From NCBI GenBank assembly GCA_002470925.1, contig DKOX01000118.1:1-15927 (forward strand): a stretch of 15,927 nucleotides of DNA. The letters are read 5' to 3'. Under the pieces are notes generated by a model. The model ran no database searches, was not told the DNA's origin, and saw only the letters and a program-made list of their open reading frames with translations. Below are positions 7,116 to 13,634 of this stretch, piece by piece. This DNA is from Opitutia bacterium UBA7350 (lineage in GTDB: Bacteria > Verrucomicrobiota > Verrucomicrobiia > Opitutales > Coraliomargaritaceae). Position numbers and translations under genes: made by a program. The first letter of the stretch is position 1. Each line of letters opens with the position of its first letter.

Positions 7116-7130
7116 CAGGACCGGGTCCTG
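7116..7130. promoter_or_regulatory. Palindrome in the divergent enoyl reductase / prlC spacer
   Basis: CAGGACC (7116-7122) and GGTCCTG (7124-7130) are perfect reverse complements around a single central G. It lies 17 bases upstream of the enoyl reductase ATG and 68 bases upstream of the oligopeptidase ATG. With a one-base centre it cannot form a full hairpin, so a protein-binding operator is the simplest reading. A TTGACT at 7164-7169 could be a -35 box for the plus-strand gene, but I see no convincing -10 at 16-18 bases. Confidence 0.4.
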
Positions 7131-7198
7131 CAAAGTTTTTCCACCTTTACCGCTCACAACGCATTGACTTCCCCGCCTCTAATCAGAACCTAAACTAC

Positions 7199-9244
7199 AT
7201 GCAACATCCCTTCCTCGAACAGGATTTTAAAATCGCCTGGTCCACCCTCAGTCCTGCGGCAATTGAGCCCGACATCGAATATGCCTTGAAGATTGCCCAG
7301 GGCGAAATCGATGCCCTCGCTAAACCGCCCCCGGCCAATGAAGCATTGGACTACCAAATGAGTTTTGCCGCGCTGGAGTCCGCCACCGAGCCGCTCAGTC
7401 ACGCCTGGGGCCTCGTGAGCCACCTCGACAGCGTCGCAAATAGCCCTGAACTGCGGACCGCCTATAACGCCATGTTGCCCGCAGTCTCCCAATTCTTTGC
7501 CGACATCCCGCTCAACACTGGAATCTGGGAAAGACTCCGTACTGCTGCTGAGCACATCGATCTTGAGACCCTCCACCCCCACCAACGGCGGCATGTCGAG
7601 GAAACCCTCGCCGATTTCCGCGAGCAGGGCGCCGATTTACCACCCAAGCAAAAGGACGCCGTCCGCAAGATCCAACAGGAACTGGCCCAACTCACCCAAA
7701 AATACTCCGAAAATTGCCTCGATGCCACCAATGCATGGGAAATATTTGTCACCGATGAGGGACAAATTGCAGGACTGCCGGCTTCGGCCCGCGAGGCCGC
7801 CCGCCAAAGCGCCGTCCAGAAGGGGCAACCAACCGCCTGGCGTTTTACCCTGCAGGCACCCTCCCTCATCGCGGTTTTAACTTATGCCGATGACGAAACC
7901 CTCCGCAAGGCCGTTTGGGAAGCCTACGCTGCAGTGGGACGTGAGGCGCCGCACGACAACCGAGCCCTTGTCCCCCAGATTTTAAGACTGCGCCACCAAC
8001 TGGCTGGCATCCTTGGCAAGCAACATTTTGCTGATTTTGTCACCGAACGGAGAATTGTTAAAAACGCGGCCACCGCGCTCCATTTCACTGAGGACATGCA
8101 TGCACGCATCCGCTCTCAATTTCAGGCGGAAGCCCGCGCCCTCCAAACATTCAAAGCCGAGACGATGGGAACCGCCAGCGAACCACTGGAACCCTGGGAA
8201 TCCGCCTACTGGGCCGAGAAACAGCGCCGAGCGGGCTATGACTTCGACGAAGAGGCCCTGCGTCCCTACTTCCCAATCGACCGGGTCATCCATGGCCTCT
8301 TCGATCTGGCAGGGCAAATATTTGGCCTGCAGGTGCAGGCGGGCGAAGCTGAAACATGGCACCCCGATGTTCAATACTATGAATTGTTTGATGCCGACTC
8401 GGGTGAAATGCTCGGGGCCTTCTATGCGGACTGGCATCCAAGGGAATCCAAACGCGGCGGAGCTTGGATGAATTACCTCATCACTGGGGAGCGCGAACCG
8501 GGCAAGCCCCGCAGTCCGCACTTGGGCCTCATCTGCGGCAACCTCAGCCCTGCGATCGACGGGAAGCCCGCATGCCTCACCCATTACGAAGTTGAAACCA
8601 TCTTTCATGAATTTGGTCACCTCTTGCATCACCTATGTGGGGAAGTGGCGGTCAAATCCCTCAATGGAGTCAATGTGGCCTGGGATTTCGTTGAACTCCC
8701 CTCTCAAATTATGGAAAACTGGTGCTGGGAACGGATCAGCCTCGACCGCTTTGCCCGCCACTGCGAGAGCGGCGCAACCATCCCGGAGGAACTCTTCAAT
8801 AAAATGCAGGCTGCCCGCAATTTCCGCAAGGCGAGCGCCGCCATGCGCCAACTCGCCCTTGGCAAGCTCGACCTCGCCCTCCACACCGCATGGCCGGAGT
8901 CCGCCGAAGATCCCGATGCCTTTGTCGCAGCCCAGATCGCCGACTACCAGCCCACTTACAAGACCACCCCCAAACCCAACACCTTCAATTTCAGCCATCT
9001 CTTCAGCGACCCCACCGGCTACGCCGCCGGTTATTACAGCTATAAATGGGCGGAGGTCCTGGACGCCGACGCCTTTACCCGTTTCCAGACCGAAGGCATC
9101 CTAAACGCCCAAACCGGTCGCGACTTCCGCGAAAAAATTCTCGCACGCGGCGATGCCGAAGATCCCGCCCAACTCTTCCGCGATTTCATGGGACGCGATC
9201 CCCAACCCGAGGCGCTCCTGCGCCGCGATGGTTTGCTCGCCTAG
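7199..9244 (+). CDS. prlC: M3-family zinc oligopeptidase (oligopeptidase A, PrlC-like)
   Basis: 681 residues from the ATG at 7199, almost the same as E. coli PrlC/OpdA (about 680). An upstream in-frame ATG at 7097 exists but would overlap the divergent gene and adds 34 residues with no family counterpart. The enzyme is a cytoplasmic metallopeptidase that degrades short peptides, including cleaved signal peptides. The zinc site is complete: HEFGH (470-474) with catalytic Glu471, and third ligand Glu499 in FVELPSQIMENW. The C-terminal part has the family's glycine/tyrosine segment GYAAGYYSYKWAEVLDADAF, and the end RDFMGRDPQPEALLRRDGL is typical. No Shine-Dalgarno is seen. Its TAG stop overlaps the stop of the convergent CPBP gene. 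Confidence 0.94.
   Translation: MQHPFLEQDFKIAWSTLSPAAIEPDIEYALKIAQGEIDALAKPPPANEALDYQMSFAALESATEPLSHAWGLVSHLDSVANSPELRTAYNAMLPAVSQFFADIPLNTGIWERLRTAAEHIDLETLHPHQRRHVEETLADFREQGADLPPKQKDAVRKIQQELAQLTQKYSENCLDATNAWEIFVTDEGQIAGLPASAREAARQSAVQKGQPTAWRFTLQAPSLIAVLTYADDETLRKAVWEAYAAVGREAPHDNRALVPQILRLRHQLAGILGKQHFADFVTERRIVKNAATALHFTEDMHARIRSQFQAEARALQTFKAETMGTASEPLEPWESAYWAEKQRRAGYDFDEEALRPYFPIDRVIHGLFDLAGQIFGLQVQAGEAETWHPDVQYYELFDADSGEMLGAFYADWHPRESKRGGAWMNYLITGEREPGKPRSPHLGLICGNLSPAIDGKPACLTHYEVETIFHEFGHLLHHLCGEVAVKSLNGVNVAWDFVELPSQIMENWCWERISLDRFARHCESGATIPEELFNKMQAARNFRKASAAMRQLALGKLDLALHTAWPESAEDPDAFVAAQIADYQPTYKTTPKPNTFNFSHLFSDPTGYAAGYYSYKWAEVLDADAFTRFQTEGILNAQTGRDFREKILARGDAEDPAQLFRDFMGRDPQPEALLRRDGLLA
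9241..9244. other. Shared CTAG stop palindrome of two convergent genes
   Basis: The four bases CTAG supply both stop codons: TAG at 9242-9244 ends the oligopeptidase on the plus strand, and the reverse complement of 9241-9243 ends the CPBP protease on the minus strand. There is no room for a terminator between the genes, so transcripts from each side must run into the other. Confidence 0.95.
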
Positions 9245-9852
9245 AAAATGACGTAACCTTGGGCGAATTTAACCGCAAAAACTCCAAGATTGCTGGCGGC
9301 GTGTGCCAACATACAGGGGAAAAGCGAACGCGTGGGGTTCCACGGACCGAAGCGCAGGGCGTAAAACCACAGGGAATTTGCAAAAAGCAGGGCGGTTGTG
9401 AACCAAGCCTTGGTCGTGAAGGTCCATACAAAACCCTCCTCTGTGCTCCAAAAATGACCGTGAATGAGCGCGAAAATCAGCGAAAACCCCACACAACTCG
9501 CCACCAAGGCGGCGCGACCTTTGTTCTCCACCACGAGAAAGCCCCGGAAAATCACTTCTTCCACCACCCCCGCACCCAGCGCGGCAAAAACAAAATACCA
9601 AAGCAGCTCACTCTGTTCGGACACGATCCCCAGCGCGATTTCACCGCCGGTCTCAAGCCCGAGCAAAACCAAAGCCCCCAATACCCCGAGCCAATAAACC
9701 GAGACCGCCGCCCCCTTCGCACCGGGCATCGCCTTCGGGTTCGGCTCGCCGCGCGCCTCGGACCGCCAATCTCCGAGATAGAGGTGTAGCATGTAGGCCG
9801 CAATACCCACATAGGCTAAAATCATGAGGGGGTTCTCATTGAGCGCATCCAT
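9241..9852 (-). CDS. CPBP (CAAX/Abi-type) intramembrane metalloprotease
   Basis: 203 residues with about five or six hydrophobic segments. The three CPBP signatures are present: EEVIFRG (Glu98, Glu99, Arg103), the second-motif histidines in FALIHGH (131 and 133), and HAASN (His184, Asn188). These residues make the metal site inside the membrane. Family members process prenylated proteins, signal or bacteriocin-related peptides, or act in immunity; the substrate here cannot be inferred. The gene follows dUTPase by 18 bases. A strong AAGGAG (9871-9866) lies 13 bases before the ATG, which is long, while an in-frame CTG at 9861 is 4 bases from it, so the exact start is slightly uncertain. It lies downstream of a nucleotide-pool gene, with no bacteriocin gene nearby. 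Confidence 0.88.
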   Translation of the reverse strand: MDALNENPLMILAYVGIAAYMLHLYLGDWRSEARGEPNPKAMPGAKGAAVSVYWLGVLGALVLLGLETGGEIALGIVSEQSELLWYFVFAALGAGVVEEVIFRGFLVVENKGRAALVASCVGFSLIFALIHGHFWSTEEGFVWTFTTKAWFTTALLFANSLWFYALRFGPWNPTRSLFPCMLAHAASNLGVFAVKFAQGYVIF

Positions 9853-9870
9853 AGCGAGCAGGTCTCTCCT

Positions 9871-10242
9871 TTAAATATGACGCGAATCGGATTCGTCTTT
9901 TTTCTCGTAACCGCTGTCCTGGCGGTTGTGGTTCACCTTATTCTTCTTGGTGTAAGCTACGTAGACATCTTCCGCCGTCATCCCAAGCACTTGGGCCGCA
10001 GAAACAAGAAAATGAAAGAGGTCCACCACCTCCACCTTGGCGTTTTGCTCGTCAAATTCCTGGTATTTCGCCCACCATTTCCAGGGCACGGAATCAATCA
10101 GCTCCGCGAGTTCCTGCTGCATCGCGCGCGAATATTGCAATACCCACTTCGCTTTTTCCTCATCGCTCAAAGCGTCCAAATTAACCCCGATCCGTTTGTT
10201 AAGCGCATCCTGCAGTTCAAAAATCTCTTCCAGTTTGTCCAT
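9871..10242 (-). CDS. Dimeric-type dUTP diphosphatase (all-alpha NTP pyrophosphatase)
   Basis: 123 residues, all helical. The metal-binding pattern of the all-alpha NTP pyrophosphatase superfamily is visible: QQELAELIDSVPWKWW (42-57, with Glu44, Glu47 and Asp50) and EVVDLFHFL (71-79, with Glu71 and Asp74). The opening LEEIFELQDALNKRIG and the C-terminal KKNKVNHNRQDSGY (99-112) fit the dimeric dUTPase family better than MazG. It should cleave dUTP to dUMP and pyrophosphate, keeping uracil out of DNA and supplying dUMP for thymidylate. It is shorter than some dimeric dUTPases but seems complete. It is the first gene of a two-gene minus-strand unit with the CPBP protease, and its stop codon lies in the same reading frame as that gene. 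No clear Shine-Dalgarno is seen. Confidence 0.85.
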   Translation of the reverse strand: MDKLEEIFELQDALNKRIGVNLDALSDEEKAKWVLQYSRAMQQELAELIDSVPWKWWAKYQEFDEQNAKVEVVDLFHFLVSAAQVLGMTAEDVYVAYTKKNKVNHNRQDSGYEKKDESDSRHI

Positions 10243-10533
10243 ATATAGCCTGTGTAAAAGACCCCTGACCGCTGCGCAAGCCCGAAGGCGAAAGATTTAG
10301 GCCCCCACCCGCACTATGCGCTTGCCACTCAAAGCCTCACCCCTCTACTTTCAACGCTTGATTTGATGATCCCGGCCCGGGGCGGCCTCCAAATCATCCC
10401 TAAACCGTCCATTTTAGGACATTACATAAAGCTCCACACTGCTAAATGTATCATCGCCCCCTTTCTCCCGCGCTTTGACTGTTCGAGTGCCGTTGATTGC
10501 CTCACCAGAAACAAATACACAACAATACATACG
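10243..10533. other. Divergent intergenic region between dUTPase and the RG-rich protein gene
   Basis: About 290 bases with no gene I can support. The plus-strand frame is open from 10363, but translation before 10534 gives a cysteine-containing, unstructured stretch unlike the protein that follows, so I treat it as leader. Promoters for both directions must lie here. A TTGACT at 10475-10480 resembles a -35 box, but no good -10 follows at the right distance. A small GCC-TTCG-GGC stem on the minus strand near 10282-10291 is too short to call. Confidence 0.5.
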
Positions 10534-11166
10534 ATGCCTGAATTCGAAGAAACGAACCCAACCAGCAATGCCGAAAACTACGCGCCCAGCACGGATGCCA
10601 AGCCCCGCAGCCGCCGTCGCAGTGGAGGCTTTAAAAAAGAACACGCCGCCGCACCCAGCGGTTCAATTGGCGAAATTGATCCCGCCGAAGCCCTGCGCGG
10701 AGAGCGCTTGAGCGGTGAACCAACCCCCCCAGCCAAACCGAGCGAGCCTCGCCCGCCACGCGCCAAACCGCGCGAAGCGACTCCGGCCTCTGAAGAAAAT
10801 CGCGCCGACCCTCAACCGACCGAGACAACCCTTGCCGCGGTCAAACGCGTGGAAACCCGTCTTTTGCAGCGCAAGTCCGAGCGCGATGCCCGTCATCAGG
10901 CGCGTAAACCGGAGCGCCACAACAAATCCGGCAATGCTTCCAAACAATCCAAGAAAAACGCCCCGCGCCAGAGCGGTGGTTTATTCGCTGCGATTCTCAA
11001 ATTCTTTGGTCTGGGACCCAAAACTCCTCCAGCGCGCCATCGCGGAGGACGCAAGGGCTCCGGCTCCGGCTCCGGTCCCCGCGGTCCCCGTGGCGAAAAT
11101 GGCAACCGGCGCCGCAGTCGCGGCGGACGGGGTCGCAATTCCAGAGGCTCTCAACGCCGGAGCTAA
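10534..11166 (+). CDS. Basic, disordered RG-rich protein of unknown function
   Basis: 210 residues from the ATG at 10534. I do not recognise a family. Residues 1-100 are polar and proline-rich with an early basic patch (RSRRRS, 25-30). About 97-128 is a likely highly charged helix (LAAVKRVETRLLQRKSERDAR), followed by a lysine/asparagine-rich linker. Residues 148-162 are the only hydrophobic segment (GGLFAAILKFFGLGP), possibly an amphipathic helix. The tail from 164 on is full of Arg, Gly and Ser (HRGGRKGSGSG, RGGRGRNSRGSQRRS), much like RGG tails that bind RNA. It has no signal peptide, so a cytoplasmic nucleic-acid or membrane-surface role is plausible but unproven. The gene ends 16 bases before murA and is probably co-transcribed with it. 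Base use is similar to the neighbours, and the long open frame ending just before the murA ribosome site supports a real gene. Confidence 0.72.
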   Translation: MPEFEETNPTSNAENYAPSTDAKPRSRRRSGGFKKEHAAAPSGSIGEIDPAEALRGERLSGEPTPPAKPSEPRPPRAKPREATPASEENRADPQPTETTLAAVKRVETRLLQRKSERDARHQARKPERHNKSGNASKQSKKNAPRQSGGLFAAILKFFGLGPKTPPARHRGGRKGSGSGSGPRGPRGENGNRRRSRGGRGRNSRGSQRRS

Positions 11167-11171
11167 ATTCC

Positions 11172-11175
11172 GGAG
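11172..11175 (+). promoter_or_regulatory. Ribosome binding site of murA
   Basis: GGAG lies 7 bases before the murA ATG, in the 16-base spacer after the RG-rich protein gene. It is one of the few good Shine-Dalgarno sequences in the window and fixes the murA start. Confidence 0.75.
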
Positions 11176-11182
11176 ATAAAAG

Positions 11183-12478
11183 ATGGATGTTTTTCGCGTC
11201 AAAGGCAACGGCCCCCTAAGTGGCACGATAGAGGTCGCTGGCGCGAAAAACGCCGCCCTTCCCCTCCTCGCGGCTTCCCTCCTCACCAAGGAAACCGTTC
11301 GACTCACCCGCGTGCCCGACCTGAGCGACATCCGCTTTATGGTCGAGATTCTGAGGCACGTTGGCGCAAAGATCGAAAATCCCGAACCCGGCACATGGGA
11401 AGTCACCGCAACGAAGTTAAACCACGTTGCCCCTTACGAGCTCGTTCGCAAAATGCGCGCCTCGGTATGCCTGATCGGCCCACTGGTCGCCCGCTTGCGT
11501 CGTGCCGAGGTCTCGATTCCCGGGGGATGCGTGATCGGACCGCGCCCCATCGACCTCCACCTCAAAGGGCTCGCGAAGCTTAACTGCGAGGTGCGCGTCG
11601 ATCGTGGCTATGTCCATATCGAGGCCGGCAACATGCGCGGCGGCCCTATTTTTCTCGGCGGCCGCAACGGCAGCACTGTTACCGGAACCGCCAATATTCT
11701 GATGGCTGCGACCCTCGCGCCCGGCACAACCCGCATCGATTGCGCGGCCTGTGAACCGGAAATTGTCGATCTCTGCAACCTCCTCGTCAAAATGGGTGCC
11801 CGCATTGAGGGCATCGGCAGCCCCGAGCTCACCATTCACGGTGTGGAGCAATTACACGGTTGTGAACACGAGGTCATCGCTGACCGCATTGAAGCGGGAA
11901 CATTTATCGTCGCAGCTGCTATAACCAACGGAAACGTCCTTGTCAAAGGGATCGCACCCAATCTCCTCGGCGCCTTTCTCGACAAACTCGAGGAAGCGGG
12001 CGTCCCGATTGAGGTCGAGGCGGACGGCCTGCGCGTCCTGCCGCATAACGGCAAGCTGCGCCCCGTCGATTGCATCACCTTGCCCTACCCCGGTTTTCCC
12101 ACCGATCTGCAAGCCCAGTTCTGCGCACTCATGGCGATCACCGATGGCATCTCGATTATGACCGAGCGCATCTACCCCAACCGTTTCATGCACGTGCCGG
12201 AATTACAGCGCATGGCTGCCGATATCGCGATCGAGGGCCCCAGTGCCATTGTCAAAGGCCCCGCCTCTTTTTCAGGAGCACCCGTCATGGCCTCGGATCT
12301 CCGCGCCTCCGCCGCCTTGATCCTTGCTGCCCTTGCCGCAAAAGGTGACACCTGGATTCAGCGCATTTACCACCTCGACCGCGGCTATGAACGCTTCGAG
12401 CATAAACTCAGCGCCCTCGGTGCCAAAATTGAACGCCTCAAAGACACCGAAATGCCCCATGAATTGCTTCAGGAATAA
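11183..12478 (+). CDS. murA: UDP-N-acetylglucosamine 1-carboxyvinyltransferase MurA
   Basis: 431 residues, slightly longer than E. coli MurA (419). It transfers enolpyruvate from PEP to UDP-GlcNAc, the first committed step of peptidoglycan synthesis in the cytoplasm. Key residues are visible: Lys22 and Asn23 in AGAKNAALP, the active-site Cys116 in GGCVIGPRPIDLH, the catalytic Asp308 in YPGFPTDLQAQF, and Arg374 in SDLRASAAL. The loop cysteine is the target of fosfomycin, so the enzyme is predicted to be sensitive; some phyla carry Asp there. The start has a GGAG ribosome site. It sits between the RG-rich protein and ruvB, all in one direction. It could only be confused with AroA, which lacks the Cys loop and the PGFPTD motif. 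Confidence 0.97.
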   Translation: MDVFRVKGNGPLSGTIEVAGAKNAALPLLAASLLTKETVRLTRVPDLSDIRFMVEILRHVGAKIENPEPGTWEVTATKLNHVAPYELVRKMRASVCLIGPLVARLRRAEVSIPGGCVIGPRPIDLHLKGLAKLNCEVRVDRGYVHIEAGNMRGGPIFLGGRNGSTVTGTANILMAATLAPGTTRIDCAACEPEIVDLCNLLVKMGARIEGIGSPELTIHGVEQLHGCEHEVIADRIEAGTFIVAAAITNGNVLVKGIAPNLLGAFLDKLEEAGVPIEVEADGLRVLPHNGKLRPVDCITLPYPGFPTDLQAQFCALMAITDGISIMTERIYPNRFMHVPELQRMAADIAIEGPSAIVKGPASFSGAPVMASDLRASAALILAALAAKGDTWIQRIYHLDRGYERFEHKLSALGAKIERLKDTEMPHELLQE

Positions 12479-12535
12479 ATTAACATTATTCCAGCATGGA
12501 AAAACCGCTCCTTTGCGTCATACTGCTTTCTTAAG

Positions 12536-13582
12536 ATGCCCCTTTCACCCGAAGATCCACCCACCGGAAGCGAATTCATCGCACAAAGTCTCGCCGAGCC
12601 TGAAAATCCCGCCGAGGCCGCCCTCCGGCCCCTCCGCTTCGATGATTTTGCGGGACAAGACAAGACCGTTGAACGCCTTAAGGTCATGGTTGGCGCCGCC
12701 CGGGACCGCAACGACCCACTCAACCATATTCTCCTGAGCGGCCCTCCGGGTCTGGGCAAGACCACCCTTTCCCTCATTCTCGGCAATGAAATGGGCAAAC
12801 AGGTCAGTATCACATCCGGTCCCGTCATCGATAAACCCGCCGACCTCGCCGGACTACTCACCAACCTTCAGGAAGGCGACCTCCTCTTTATCGACGAGAT
12901 TCACCGCCTGCCCAAGACCGTCGAGGAATACCTCTACTCCGCGATGGAGGATTTTCGCATCGACATCATGATCGATCAGGGCCCCAACGCCCGCAGCGTA
13001 CGGCTCAACCTCCCACGCTTTACCCTCCTCGGCGCAACCACCCGCATGGGACTGCTCACCGCACCCCTGCGCAGCCGCTTCACCCTCCAGTCACGCCTCA
13101 ACTATTACGACCATGCCACCCTCCAGGGTATCGTGGAGCGCAGTTGCGATCTCCTGGAAGTGAATTATCAAAAGGACGGAGCCGCTGAAATCGCCCGCCG
13201 CGCCCGGGGCACCCCCCGTATCGCCAATAACCTCGTCAACTTTTGCCGCGACTACGCCCAGCAACGCGCCGAGGGTGTCATCACAAAAGATACGGCCGCC
13301 GCTGCCCTTGAACTCCTTGAAATCGACCAACACGGACTCGACGAAATGGACAAACAGGTCATGCGCGTCATCGCCGCCAATTATCGCGGCGGTCCCGTTG
13401 GGCTTGGAACGGTGGCAGTGGCAGTCGGCGAAGAAGCCCACACCCTCGAAGAAGTCCACGAACCCTTCCTCATCCAAGAGGGCTACCTCCAGCGCACCGC
13501 GCAAGGCCGCGTCCTCACCGAAAAAGGATGGCAACTCACCGGGCTCCAGCCCGGGGGAGGACAACAAGGCGACTTACTCTAA
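12536..13582 (+). CDS. ruvB: Holliday junction branch migration ATPase RuvB
   Basis: 348 residues. RuvB forms hexameric rings that drive branch migration of Holliday junctions bound by RuvA. The N-terminal AAA+ domain shows RPLRFDDFAGQDK (31-43), Walker A GPPGLGKTT (69-77), Walker B with DEIH (120-123), the beta-hairpin stretch DIMIDQGPNARSVRLNLP that contacts RuvA (143-160), sensor 1 GATTRMG (166-172), the arginine finger region APLRSRF (176-182), and sensor 2 ARGTPRIANN (223-232). The C-terminal winged helix carries GGPVGLGTVAVAVGEE and HEPFLIQEGYLQRTAQGR. The N-terminus is about ten residues longer than in E. coli. ruvA and ruvC are not beside it; murA is 57 bases upstream, and no Shine-Dalgarno precedes the ATG. 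Confidence 0.97.
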   Translation: MPLSPEDPPTGSEFIAQSLAEPENPAEAALRPLRFDDFAGQDKTVERLKVMVGAARDRNDPLNHILLSGPPGLGKTTLSLILGNEMGKQVSITSGPVIDKPADLAGLLTNLQEGDLLFIDEIHRLPKTVEEYLYSAMEDFRIDIMIDQGPNARSVRLNLPRFTLLGATTRMGLLTAPLRSRFTLQSRLNYYDHATLQGIVERSCDLLEVNYQKDGAAEIARRARGTPRIANNLVNFCRDYAQQRAEGVITKDTAAAALELLEIDQHGLDEMDKQVMRVIAANYRGGPVGLGTVAVAVGEEAHTLEEVHEPFLIQEGYLQRTAQGRVLTEKGWQLTGLQPGGGQQGDLL

Positions 13583-13634
13583 TTGCCGTGCTCAATGAAG
13601 CTGCGAGAAAAATCCTGCTCCCCGAAAATACGGA

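Noticed and set aside
7097..7198. Upstream ATG extending the oligopeptidase by 34 residues
   Set aside because: It overlaps the start codon of the divergent enoyl reductase, and the shorter form already has the full length of PrlC.
9046..9789. 247-residue plus-strand open frame across the end of prlC and the CPBP gene
   Set aside because: It overlaps two genes with intact catalytic motifs, and its own translation is low-complexity without any recognisable motif.
9241..9852. Phage-resistance (Abi) or bacteriocin immunity role of the CPBP protease
   Set aside because: No toxin, bacteriocin, phage or defence gene is nearby; the neighbours are dUTPase and an oligopeptidase, so only the protease family can be stated.
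10475..10503. Promoter with TTGACT as -35 for the RG-rich protein gene
   Set aside because: The hexamer 17 bases downstream is TGCCTC, which is not a -10 box; a -35 match alone is not enough.
10363..10533. Upstream ATG extending the RG-rich protein by 57 residues
   Set aside because: The extension has a quite different composition (Cys, Ile, Leu, His) and would consume most of the divergent promoter region.
13583..13634. Bidirectional terminator between ruvB and the exported protein gene
   Set aside because: Only a 3-bp CCG/CGG stem is seen near 13621-13633; no stable hairpin with a T run can be formed.
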